From the NCBI RefSeq assembly GCF_025698545.1, contig NC_068572.1:1426001-1490000 (forward strand): 64,000 bases of DNA, given 5' to 3'. Source of the stretch: Gossypium raimondii (taxonomy: Eukaryota > Streptophyta > Magnoliopsida > Malvales > Malvaceae). The notes beneath the pieces were generated by a model. The model had not been told where the DNA came from and searched no databases. It saw only the letters and a list, made by a program, of their open reading frames with translations. The stretch's first letter is position 1. Each line of letters begins with the position of its first letter. Positions 37,721 to 48,936 of the stretch are shown one piece after another. A program made the position numbers and the translations under genes.

Positions 37721-39968
37721 CGCGATTATTCGTATTGTGTATTTTCAAATCAATCTTTCTTTCTCTGTAATCTCCAAAAAGTTGGATCCAAGAACAATCC
37801 AGTCAAAATTCACTAATTTTTTTCTTTTTCCTTTATAATCTGAATAATTTGATCTGATCAATTCATATATGTGAATATGGTGAACCGGATTTTCTTTAGC
37901 ACTAAAAACAACAAAAAAAGGAAGCTGCAGTTTAACGGTTCAGATGGGCTTGGTTCGGTTTAGTTAAGAGTTTAGACTTTGGGTCATCGGCATTTGGGAT
38001 TTGGGATTTGGGCCGTCCATTTGTTCGGTTTAGTTTGACCCAATATATATAAAAGATAAAGTATAGGCCTAATTACGAATTTCATCCCTTAAATTATCAA
38101 AATTTGGTCCTCCTACTTTAGGAAAAATGTTAATATAGTATTTGGTAATTAAGTTTCACTGTAATGTTCAATTTGATTTGATGCATGAGTTTGACTTAAA
38201 TATTCAATTTAGTACATGAGTTTTTTTTCTCGTTTAAATGTTCAATTTGGTCCTCCTACTTCAAGAAAAATGTTAATATAGTATTTGGTAATTAAGTTTC
38301 ACTTTAATGTTTGATGCATGAGTTTGACTTAAATGTTCAATGTAGTACCTAAGTTTTTTTCTCTCGTTAGTACCTAAGTTTAGTTCAATATTCAATTAGG
38401 TATCTGGGTTTTTTTTTCCAATTATGTACCTATGTGACTATTTTTTTATTATTTAACTATGGCATACCTTTCAAACATTCATTGGACCAAATGGTGTCAT
38501 TCAATTTGTGTATCAATTTAAAATTTGAAGCTAAACTCATGTACCAAGTTGAACGTCGATGCTAAACTCTAGTACCAAATGATATATTAACCCTTATTGA
38601 GTAACCATGTTAAACCGTACTATTGAGTCATTGTCCTTGATATTAACAATTCAATATAGCGTGTTTACCAATAATTAAACTAACATTACAAATTTCATAA
38701 AATATGGTGACTAAATTCGACAAAGTAAAATAAAGATTCTAATTTATTAGCTTTTACAATTTGGATAAAATTCATTATTAGACATAAATTATAAACGAGA
38801 AATATAAATCATGAAATTAAAAATGTGATAAACCTTTAAAATTGCCGATAAAATTTGATTTAATATACAATATGGTGTGTGGATTTAAATTTATGTAATT
38901 ATATATATAATTTTGATTTGATTTAATTATATACGATAAAAGTAAATTTAATTTATTTTTATTTCAAGTAAATATAATTAATTGTATATGTAAGTAGGCA
39001 AAAGAGGGTAAATTAGCAATAAATGTCGATTTTGGAATATAATGAGGGAAATAGATCGAAAATAGACTGATTTTAGAGAGAGAAATAGAAAACGCTCGCT
39101 GTAGAATGCGTTTTGTTCTGATGTATCTGAACACACAATTTACAAAATGTTTAGATGCTTAAATATTGTTTTAAACTTTCTTTTATAAATTTAATTAATA
39201 ATTAATAAATATATTATTTTCAAGTTTTTTAATTCATCTTTTTAATTAGTAACTCCTTTATTTATATAAATAAAATAATAAATATGTAATTATATAATAA
39301 AAATATTATATATATTATGTTAAAAATAATTTTAATTAATAACTTCTTTATTTATATATATAAATTAATAATTATGTAATTATGTAATGAAATTATATAT
39401 TTTAATATTTATATTCGTGTTAAATATATATTTTCTTTAAATATATTAAATATTTATTTTTGGTTATGATGATTTTAATATTATAAAATTAAATAATTAT
39501 GGCATAAATTTTTAAAATACTTATATTATATTAAATTAAATGTATGAAGTTTCTTCAATTGAATCTTCCGATTAAATCAATTGAATAGGGAATCGAATGG
39601 ATACAATTATTTTAAAAAATTGAACTGCAACGTAACCGAAGCCATGAAGAATTCTAGCATTTACCTTATCAAAACATGGCTTCAAAATTGTTGATGAAAT
39701 TAATTGAAAAAATTACTCTGAAAATATACGTTTCGAGAAAAATCAAATTATAACAAAATGAACTGAATCAGTAAAAATTGAATTGTACAGGGACCTTTTA
39801 TAGAATTTAACCATTCTGCTTCAGCTTAAAATGGACTACTGAGGGCACTCCACTTCACTCCAGTTTTGCCCGCCTATCCTTCAACTCATAGCAGAGGCAC
39901 AGCCATAAAACATAATCCCATAGAACCAAAGTGGTCTGTGAATTGCCAGTGACCAAAAAAAAAAAAAA
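37721..39968. other. Divergent intergenic region, VOA1-like and Mpv17-like genes
   Basis: The two flanking genes start away from each other, so both promoters lie here. About 38050-38640 is repeat debris with a direct duplication (separate entry). About 38640-39780 is extremely AT-rich with no ORF. Fourteen As directly precede the Mpv17-like ATG. No clear TATA or other site can be singled out. Confidence 0.5.
38101..38320. repeat. Direct duplication in MITE-like debris
   Basis: ATTTGGTCCTCCTACTT followed by GAAAAATGTTAATATAGTA and GGTAATTAAGTTTCACT occurs at 38101 and again at 38247, about 146 bp apart, with few differences. Words such as AATTTAGTACATGAGTTT nearby are typical of plant foldback elements. 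Confidence 0.7.
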
Positions 39969-42900
39969 ATGGCTCTAAATTCCGCTATACTTACCCGTAA
40001 ATTCCCTCACTTGTGCCGTTTTACGGGTTTTTCTTCCCAAAACGCGTGCCTTCCTGCAGGTGGTACTAGGTCTCCCATTAGAGAGTCCAAAGACGGTTCC
40101 TATCCATGTCTTTCGAGTTCGAACCATCGAGCTGTTTTTAAGGACTGGGGTGCTCGCAAAACGGGAGCTGGGCAGTTGGGTTTGGATTATTCACGTGTGT
40201 CAGCAGTTTCGGACGGTGGGTCCGGTGGAAACGGTGGGTTTGGAGGTTCCGGTGATGGGAATTCTGGTGGCAAAGGTGGTGGGACTGGTAACAATGGAGG
40301 AGAAAGTGGTTGGTCCTTGCTTTCATGGTAATGAACTAAAAGCCTTGCCTTGCTTTTTTAAATTTGTAATATCATTTTGCTATTTTTCGAATTTTCTCTG
40401 CTGCAAATTGATGGATGTTTTGAATACAATTATCTAAAATGCTTGTCATTAAAGGTTTCGTTATTAGGCTGCTCGATATACATGTTTTATCTGGCTTAAA
40501 CTCACAATGCACTACATGTAGGATAGCTTGGTTTAGTGACGAATGTCAACAAGCTGTAGAACTAGAATGAAGTAGATTATTACTGCTGTTTCAATGCGAT
40601 GAAAGTACTCGGTAATGTTTTAGAAGAGAAGAAGAAGAAGAAGAACAATGAGAGGGAATGTTCGATAATAGGGTAAAAGAATTTAGTAAAACTCTAGTCA
40701 TTTAGATCCTTCATCAGTAAGAAATAGTTGTACCATGTCTGATAACAAAATTGGTGGTACTTCATGTTTCAATTGTTCAGTAGCTTGTTCTAGCTTTGGT
40801 TCCCTAAGGAGATAGTATCTACCTATGCTATTGATAGGCTGCATAAAGTTAGTTTGATAAACATACTTGTTTATTTGTTGAATTGAGAATAGTTCTACAG
40901 TGGGATGTTATGGAGGTAGATGATTGGAAGATTTTAGATAAAAACTTACAAAATCTGTTTAATTAGTAATTTACATTATTGACTGCCAATCATCTGTGTT
41001 TAAAGCCATCATTGAGTTTGCCTATATATACACATACACATACACATACATAAACAAGACTCTAGTTACCTATGTGTATGATTTAGGACACTTGGCATGT
41101 TGATTTTACATTCTGTCCGATTTTTGTTCTTAAAGGTGTTGCTTAAAATTGAATAACATGACCATAAGAAACTTTTAAGCTTTGTATTTTCCTTGACAAG
41201 ATTATGCTGATTGCTTAAAGGTATAATACTTTCTCATTTATGAAGCATTTGTAATGGTTTCTTAGAAAATTTACTTCTTCTTGTGAATGCTGGTTGAGGA
41301 GTGTTTGTTATGGTGTTATGGAACTTTCACAGGACTAGTACTCTAAACTACTACTCTGGCTTGGTTCCAAAGTATTTATGTTGCTTATTTAACAGGTATT
41401 TGGCTCTTCTAGCAAAACATCCCGTGTTGACAAAAGCAGTGACATCTGCACTTTTGACTTGTGTTGGAGATTTGATTTGCCAAGTAAGTTTCTAAGTTCC
41501 ATTTAGAATGACAATGCACTATGAGTAATTTCCTCCTTTTTCCTGGTTTTCCATCTGGTTTTCTAGTTTCACTTGATTTTATTTTCTTTGTTGAGTAAAC
41601 ACAACAAAACGATTACTTTTCCTTCTTTTTTTTTTTTTTTTCAATTCAAAGTGCCGTTTTTTGTTAAAAAAATGTATTATTGAGAAGCAGTGTTAAGAGT
41701 ATAGTTTTATCCATGTCAAAGCCGTTGTTGTTGAATAAAATAGGCAAAATTGGTGATTAGTAAAAAAGAACTTGTGCTATCATCTTGCTGGTTGAAAGCA
41801 ATGGAAACAGTACTTTAATGTGTCTTCCCTAAGGAATACGATGGTTGTGTTCATGTGCTATTGGTTACGATGTAATGAAATAATAGTTTTAACCATTTGA
41901 TAAGAATTAAAGCTGAAAATTAATCCGAAAGTGGAGGATATAAATAGCATGAGAATGTTTTCTGCCAAGAGCAAAATAGCAAAATTTTGGGTTTTCCTTG
42001 TTTTATTTTATCCTTTATTATTAAGGCAACTGTAGTTTGCTATGTTTGAGATATAAATCTCTCAGTTAAATCATATAGATTATTGTATCTTTTTAATGCA
42101 ATATTAGGCATGACTTGACATTGAAAATTTTGGTTTCAGCTTGCAATTGATCATGCGCCATCCCTAGACGTGAAAAGGACATTTCTGTTTACACTACTGG
42201 GTTTGGTGTTAGTTGGTCCTACATTGCACTTCTGGTAATTTTCATGATCTATTCTTTGTTTGTTTAAAATGAATCTCTAGTGCTTTGTTGTTTTGTTAAT
42301 GTGGCTTTTGGTTTTTTTACTTATATTGTTTGCTTACATTTCAAAATCGGATGTCTTAATAAATCATCCCCGTTTTTATCGAAGTTATTGTGGAAGAATT
42401 TTAATAAGTGGATGACTTGTACTTTCGGGATAACGCATTTTGGGGCATCATATGCAAAGTTCTCTTGTATTTATTATGTTTCTTAGACAGTTCATGATGG
42501 AACAATGCTTGTTTTAATTTAAAACGATTCGTTTTTGCATGTGAGATTATTTTTCCGTTTTTCATATATTACTCGGTAATTTTGCAGGTATTTATGTCTA
42601 AGTAACTTGGTAAAATTGCCTGGAGCATCAGGTGCTATCTTGCGGCTTTTACTGGATCAGGTAAGCTATCTTTCGTACTAAATCTGCCAAACGTTTCTAT
42701 TAGTTCCTTTGGTTTAAGCGTTTCTACTAATTCTTATGCAACATAGTGCAGTTTATGTTTTCTCCTATCTTTATCGGAGTTTTCTTATCCACGTTGGTGA
42801 CACTAGAAGGAAAGCCGTCGCAAGTTATACCCAAACTTCGACAGGTGGTCTTAATACATTGGCACATCTCTAACCTTAAAATATTTATACATTCTTTGAA

Positions 42901-44058
42901 GTTGGTTTTTGACATTTTCATTTACTCTCCCGGGTTTGCATTCTCTCTCTCACACATATTTAAACTTCACCCTGTAGGAATGGTTTTCTGCTGTTATTGC
43001 AAATTGGCAGCTATGGATACCTTTCCAATTTCTCAACTTTCGGTTCGTCCCGCAACAGTTCCAGGTGATCTTTTTTTAAATTGATCAGAATCTATTACTA
43101 TTATCATTGGAAGAAAAGCTATTGCTATGCTATTTTATCACAACTGTCTAATACAATTTCAATAGGGTTATTAAACTCGCAACTTAACGTGCGTACTTCG
43201 TTACATAACTCAAAAAATTAACATGATTTGTGTATTAACTGTTTATAATATAACATCAACCTACTAAATAGCTTCATGTTGTATTAATTGGTGGTAGCAT
43301 TTAGTTATACTTAAGAAGAGAGCCTTTTAAGCAGTTTGTTATTATCAAACAATTCGTAGATTTTAGTTGTGTTAAACTGGTATCGATGAGTTATGAATCA
43401 CGATAAACAAGTTTAGGCAATATAATTGTGGTTGTCAATTAGGGTTAATGTGTTGAGAGGTTGATTATATCTAAGCATTTTGAATGCGACTCATGTTAGT
43501 GGTTCTCAGTACATACACTTCGAAAACTTTTACTTGATGTGCTCAATTCTTTTTGGTTTGATGTTTAGCTGTCATGTTAGTATTCCATGTTGCTCGGACT
43601 CTTCTTTTTCTTTGAAATACCCATGTCCGACCCTCGTGCGAGACACATGGATATGGAGATCTGACCTTCAAGGATCCTCCAAATATATGAAAAAAAGTCT
43701 AACCATACAAATGTCTGATACTCACACCTGTGTCCAAGTAACATAGGTAGTATTCATATTGTCCTAAAACAACTGTACTCATTTCGATCTTGATGTCCCA
43801 TGAAGCTGAATACATTGAATTGACAAATGCTTGTTTGTTCTCTTGGTTTAGGTTCTAGTTTCCTTGATTCATTACTTTAAACCCTATTTTCTAGATTCAG
43901 TTTAAACCTCTCTTTTCCGGCCGGTCAATTTCTTTTACATGTTCTAACTGCATTGTCGGTGGTTCGGAAATTTTCAGGTCCTTGCTGCAAATTTTATTGC
44001 TTTGGTTTGGAATGTGATTCTCTCATTTAAAGCTCACAAAGAGATATTAACCAAGTAA
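39969..44058 (+). CDS. Mpv17/PMP22-family membrane protein, probably plastid-targeted
   Basis: Seven exons: 39969-40327, 41396-41483, 42140-42234, 42588-42660, 42752-42844, 42978-43064, 43978-44058, joining to 291 aa. A Ser/Arg-rich N-terminus free of acidic residues until about residue 38 looks like a plastid transit peptide. A glycine-rich linker (GGSGGNGGFGGSGDGNSGGK) leads to the Mpv17 domain: YLALLAKHPVLTKAVTSALL, GDLICQ, GPTLHFWYLCL, FMFSPIFIGVFLS, WQLWIPFQFLNFRFVPQQF and a last helix FIALVWNVILSFKAHKE. Family members form small channels or pores in mitochondrial, peroxisomal or plastid membranes; the substrate is unknown. It resembles the Arabidopsis plastid-predicted member with a Gly-rich N-terminus. 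Intron 6 holds a small MITE remnant. Confidence 0.92.
43588..43745. mobile_element. Small MITE remnant in intron 6 of the Mpv17-like gene
   Basis: The segment begins TGTTGCTCGGACTCTTC and ends GTGTCCAAGTAACATA, which on the minus strand reads TATGTTACTTGGACAC. Inside are the words ATGTCCGACCCTCGTG and AAGGATCCTCCAAATAT. This resembles a well-known dispersed plant element with TTGCTCGGACTC termini. A related phrase set in the opposite orientation is present near 50300-50450. Target duplication not resolved. Confidence 0.55.
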
Positions 44059-44979
44059 ACTATTGCTTGAGTTACAAGTCATAGCTTATTGTAATGATAG
44101 GGTGCATGCAGGAGTTTAGTTTTCATTGTTGCCATGTAATACAGTACTGATTTTCAGTTGTATTATCAATTTTTTTGAGATAATAATTTGGATTGAGCAA
44201 GCTGAGTTCGAGTATTTTAATACTTGATTCGAGTGACTCTTGATTGAGTTTTTCTTTTTTTAATATAATTTTATTAAGACCGAAAAATCAATTCAAACTC
44301 GAGTATATGTACTTGAGTTTGTTTTTCACAAGTAAATAAGCATGGCTGAGCCTAATTTAATGAGCTCAAATAGTTTGATTTTATCTCAAATTGGATTTCA
44401 ACTTTAAAATTAACATTTTAAGCAATAATTAAAATACATTATAAGTTTCTATACTCTTCATAATTCAAATTCACCGCAATGTTATTTTGTTAGTTATGTT
44501 GTTATTAATTGAGTTTTTTTTAAATGTCACATTAACATTATATTGCTAATTTGCTATCAAGTAAATATTTTTATTTAAAATGTCACGTTGATTAATTAAA
44601 AAAATATTTGAATTTGAATTTGAATTTTAAAATTTTGAAAGTACGAAACTAAATTCTTGAAAATAAAAATAAAATATTAAATTCTAAATTTGTGAATAAT
44701 ACAAAACCTATGAAATATTTATATTTGAAATAAATTAATATTTTTAAAATAATTAATATAAATTAAATATTAAAAATACTATACAATGGTTCAAAAAGAA
44801 TCTTATACAAGCATAATCATTACATATTAGATGTATAGTTAATGTACCATTTTGGTACTTGAATTTAGTTTTAAAGTTAAATTTAGTACCAAATCAAGCA
44901 ACATCGTGTGGCGTTTAACATTTGTGTTATTATTAAAAAAAAGCTCACGATCAAATTGAATGTCAAAGCCAAAGTTAGA

Positions 44980-45437
44980 GGAAATCATTTTATAGACCCT
45001 TCCTACCACATCATTCATGGTCCCTTTCTAATTTTTCAACGACATTTTAACAATTTATTCTGTGTCATTGATGCATAAATTTGGTAATTTTTTATCCTGA
45101 ATCTCAAACTCCGAATTCTGAATCTTGAATCCCAAACCTTGAACTTGGAACCCTAAATATCAAACTCCAAACACAAAATCTTGAATCCTGAATCTCGAAC
45201 TCAAATCCTGTATCATAAATTCTAAACTTTGGGTTCGATGTTCAAGGTTTAATGTTTGGGTTCAATATTCAATGTTCAAAGTTTTGGGTATGGGGTTCTA
45301 TGTTCGGGATTTAGGTTTAGAATAAAAAATTATCAAAATTATGTGTCAATTACATAAAAAATTGTTGAAATATCATTAAATAATTAGAAAGAGACCATGG
45401 ATGATATAATGTAAGGGTCCATAAAATATTTTTTTCC
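44980..45437. mobile_element. Foldback MITE with minisatellite-like core, copy 3
   Basis: Inverted arms of about 130 bases: left GGAAATCATTTTATAGACCC, right on the minus strand GGAAAAAAATATTTTATGGACCC, both continuing through CATGGTC(C/T)CTTTCTAATT. The flanks AAAGTTAGA (44971-44979) and AAACTTAGG (45438-45446) agree at 7 of 9 positions, suggesting a worn 9-bp Mutator-type duplication. The core (about 45105-45300) is a run of short degenerate units such as CTTGAATCC, CTGAATCTC and AAACTCC, mirrored on its right side by GGTTCGATG/GTTCAATATT. Confidence 0.6.
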
Positions 45438-45600
45438 AAACTTAGGCACTAATTTGAGGCCTAAAATCCTCAAAGATCAAATTGAAAAAATTCGGATAAC
45501 AAAATGAATATTGAAACTAAACTTAGATACGGAAAAGAGTAACTTAAATATAAATCATATTTAATATAAAATTTAAAAGTATTAATATCCAATATAAATA

Positions 45601-46381
45601 GGGTAAATTACACCCATGGTCACTTTTGTTTACTTCAAGTTACGTTTTAGTCACTTATGTTTGAAATGTTACGTTTTAGTCACTTTTGTTATCGTGTTGT
45701 AATATTTTAGTCATTGAGCCATTAATTGTCGTTAACAGTATAACGGTAAGCTAATGTGGCGCATTAAATCATCATTTCAAACAAAAAAAATTAGGTTAAA
45801 TTATACAATTGGTCCCCATAATCTTTTTCATTTTGAGCAATTTAATTTTTTCTTTTATGTTCTTTTAACTTTTTTTTTCATTATTTTCCATTCTTTTCTG
45901 CTTCTCCCTCTATTTTCCTACCTTCTCCATTTCTTTCAACATATCAGGAAGTCGAATTGACAGTGAAGAAAAAAACATGGTATGAGTTTATGGGTTTTGG
46001 TTATAGGCAATGATGGTTTTCGACTTATTTCTTCACTGCCAATTTGGCTTCTTGATATGTTAAAAGAAATGGAGAAGGTAAGAAAATAGAGGGAGAAACA
46101 AAAAATATTGGAAAATAAAGAAAAAAATTAAAGAACATAAAAAAATGCTCAAAATGAAAAAATATGGGGATCGATTGTATAATTTACCTTAAAATTTTTG
46201 TTTGAAATGATGATTTAACGTGCCACGTCAACTTACCGTTATACTGTTAGCGACAATTAATAATTCAGTGACTAAAATGTTACAACACGATAATATAAGT
46301 GATAAAAATGTAACATTTTAAACATAAGTGACTAAAATGTAACCTAAGATAAACAAAAGTGACCATGGGTGTAGTTTACCT
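45601..46381. mobile_element. Long-palindrome Mutator-like foldback element, copy 4
   Basis: Nearly the whole 781-bp element is one palindrome. The left arm starts GGGTAAATTACACCCATGGT and the right arm, on the minus strand, AGGTAAACTACACCCATGGT. The arms pair for about 370 bases to a loop near 45976-46020. An exact 9-bp target duplication, ATATAAATA, flanks it at 45592-45600 and 46382-46390, the hallmark of Mutator-like elements. Arms carry the words AGTCACTTATGTTT and AACGGTAAG(C/T)T. No transposase. The exact duplication suggests it is the youngest of the group here. Confidence 0.88.
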
Positions 46382-46770
46382 ATATAAATATTACAAATGG
46401 CATAAACTGCAGCTTTGATTACTTTCTATTTAGATGGCAGATAAAAGAATAAAGAAAATATTAAATAATTAAATAAAGACTGTTCATTGTATCATTCGTC
46501 AACCAAAAATCAGAAAAAAAACATAAACAAAATTAATTCCTTAATAAAAAAAGAAAAAAAAAAAAAAGAAAGAAACGAGTTGAATCATTGAGTGTATTTG
46601 ATCCAAGAAAAAGATAAATTATTTATTTGGTTTCGATGTAGTCCCGCAAAAACCAAAAAAAAAAAAAAAAGGGGGAAAGGAAAACGCAAAAGTTACAATC
46701 AGTTTTTATATATTTTTTCGTTTAGAATTTGTTGATTTTGGAGGCAATCAAATTGGATGAATTGCTGCAG

Positions 46771-48936
46771 ATGATGATTTGTTGTTGCTCTCAGAATCTG
46801 AGAGATGCGTTTCAAGCTTGTCTTCGTGATTATGATAAGCTTCTTTATGTTGCCGTCATCCTCATTTACATCCAAGTAATTTTCTAACCCTAATTAGCAT
46901 TTTTAGGGTTTTTTTTTTATAATCTTTGATGGGTTTCTTTTATTTATCTTTTTATAATCTTGGATGGGTTTCTTTTATTCTTTTTCTATAAATATTGGTT
47001 GATTTTTTTTTCTATTGATCAGATTGGGTGTGCCTTAACCGGATCCCTCGGCGCATTGTACAACGGTGTGTTATTGGCCAATTTGGGCATCGCCTTGTTT
47101 GCTTTGGTTGCCATCGAGAGTGGTAGTCAAAGCTTGGGCCGAGCTTATGCCGTTTTACTCTTTTGCGCCATTTTGCTTGACATTTCATGGTTTATCCTCT
47201 TTTCCCATGATATTTGGAACATGTCGAAAGAGACCGACGGCGGCGAAGAAGGGGAGAGCCGTGGAATGTTGTTTATTTTCTCGGTCAGGTTAACACTTGC
47301 AATGGAGATGGTGGGGCTTTTCGTGAGATTATGGTCGTCTCTTTTATGGATTCAAATATATAGACTTGGGGTTTCAAATGTAGGCAATCCTTCTGATCTA
47401 AGAGACCCTGATTTTGATTTGAAGAATGGTTTTCTAAGCCCTTCAACCCCTTCCAATCCCTTACTTAGACAGTGCTCTCATAATGAATCTGATGATGCTT
47501 TAGGAGGTGCCATTTATGATCCTGCTTATTACTATTCTCTCTTTGAAGATCGTCAGCAATGTAATCGAAATTCTTTTACGGTATATTATTAATGTAACCC
47601 TTTCTTTGTTTATTCGTTGATTTTTGTCTATCAGTTTTAAGTTTTCACTTTCTCTTCTTTGGCAGGGTCATAATAATGGTGTTGGTGGAAGTGGATCTGC
47701 TTCAGGTGCCGAAACTTCTCTGCTAAAGCCATCACCTGTTAGGACTCATCTGGGTATTGATGTAAGCATCTTTCTGTTCGTTTTCTTGGATATTTCTATG
47801 ACATTGTCACGCGTTAGAACTATTCTATACTCTTTTTTCTAGCCATAGGTCCAGTACATTTGATTGTTATTATGAGTCCTTTTTCTGTGAGGACTATTTA
47901 GTTTTTACGTCCTTTCTTGTTAACCAAGGGACTTAAAGTTAAAGATTGACATTCTATTTGGTGAATCCTTATATAGAGAAGTTTTCTACTTATGTGGGTG
48001 TGATTGGTGAAAGTTATTGATGTTACCTCTCTTGATTGTCAGTTTGAAAAAGGAACTAGATTTTGTCTACCACAACAATGTAAAAGAAATTTTACAGATT
48101 CTGTCATATATCTGATAGGATTTCATTGATTTTTGCCATCTATTCCATACCCGAGGAATGTTTACAGTGTTAGTATAATAGTATTAGTCTGGTGATGCTG
48201 GTGATTTTTGCGTGATGACCTTTGTTAAGAACTTTTAGTGGCTTTTTTTTTTTTTTTTTTGGGGGGGGGAGGCAGGGCATTTGTAAGGATGGGAAGGGGA
48301 AGGGGAAGGGGAAGGGGTTGTTCGAGATTTGAACCCTACACCTGATGTCAATCGGGACTTGGAACCAACACAAGACCTTTGCCACTACAGCAACGACTCG
48401 GTTGACTTAGTGGCTTGTTTAATCCCTTTAGTTTATTTCTATTATGCATCAAGAGAAACCAAAACGTAAATAAATAAAAATCCACTGCTTGGAACCTATC
48501 ACTAATATTTCTCCATTCCATTCAGGACTGATACACACACACACATTCTAGTTAAATTATGCAGCTCTAACTATTAAATGAGTAATGATCTGTTAAGTTT
48601 GGAATGTAGTGAGTTACATGCTTGGATTTTGCACTGCTGTTGCTGCTTTTCTTGTCTGTTTTTCATGGATTTGGCTGTTTGCGGTGCCCTGTCCCATGAT
48701 CTTTTTAATTTGTTTTCTATGGTGATCCTTAAAAGCTTTTTCATCATCAACTTAAATATGAAAGCTGTTAATTATGGATCAATAGCATGCTTCATCTTTG
48801 AATAGCATACTTCATGTGGGTTTTGTATGCCCATTGTTGGTTTCCTAATTACTATTCTGTTAAATCATGTACCTTTACCTGCCAAACTCAACCATTGCAG
48901 GAGGAGAATGGTACAAAGTTGCCTCAAACTGTTTGA
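46771..48936 (+). CDS. Four-segment membrane protein, possibly AGTRAP-like
   Basis: Four exons: 46771-46875, 47023-47580, 47666-47761, 48901-48936, joining to 264 aa (ATG at 46771, or the next codon). The N-terminal half has hydrophobic segments around LLYVAVILIYIQIGCALTGS, LLANLGIALFALVAIESG, AYAVLLFCAILLDISWFILF and, after an acidic loop (KETDGGEEGESRG), FIFSVRLTLAMEMVGLFVRL. The rest is hydrophilic, Ser/Pro/Gly-rich and likely cytosolic, ending KLPQTV. The small four-helix layout with LDISWF before the third loop recalls the AGTRAP (angiotensin-receptor-associated) family, but this is a weak, remembered likeness. Function unknown. Intron 3 contains a SINE-like insertion on the minus strand. 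Confidence 0.8.
48241..48411 (-). mobile_element. tRNA-derived SINE-like insertion
   Basis: Read on the minus strand, the segment starts near AACCGAGTCGTTGCTGTAG, with a box A-like TGTAGTGGCAAAGG and a box B-like GGGTTCAAATCTC about 40 bases later. It ends in (CCCCTT)n, a C run and a long poly-A tail (the T run at 48243-48260 on the + strand). Internal pol III boxes plus a 3' A tail fit a SINE. Lies in intron 3 of the four-segment membrane protein gene. Family not named. Confidence 0.55.

Larger units (their letters stand above)
44059..46770. other. Intergenic DNA with two foldback elements
   Basis: Between two + strand genes. The 3' flank of the Mpv17-like gene runs to about 44180. Then AT-rich DNA with two Mutator-like foldbacks (44980-45437 and 45601-46381). 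The promoter of the next gene is about 46390-46770 and contains A-rich runs near 46550 and 46655. No further gene seen. Confidence 0.55.

Noticed and set aside
40060-40437. 125-codon plus-strand ORF overlapping Mpv17-like exon 1
   Set aside because: It is a shadow frame; the frame from 39969 splices into the Mpv17 domain.
45754-45960. 68-codon ORF
   Set aside because: It lies wholly in the arm of the palindromic foldback element and has no likeness to any protein.
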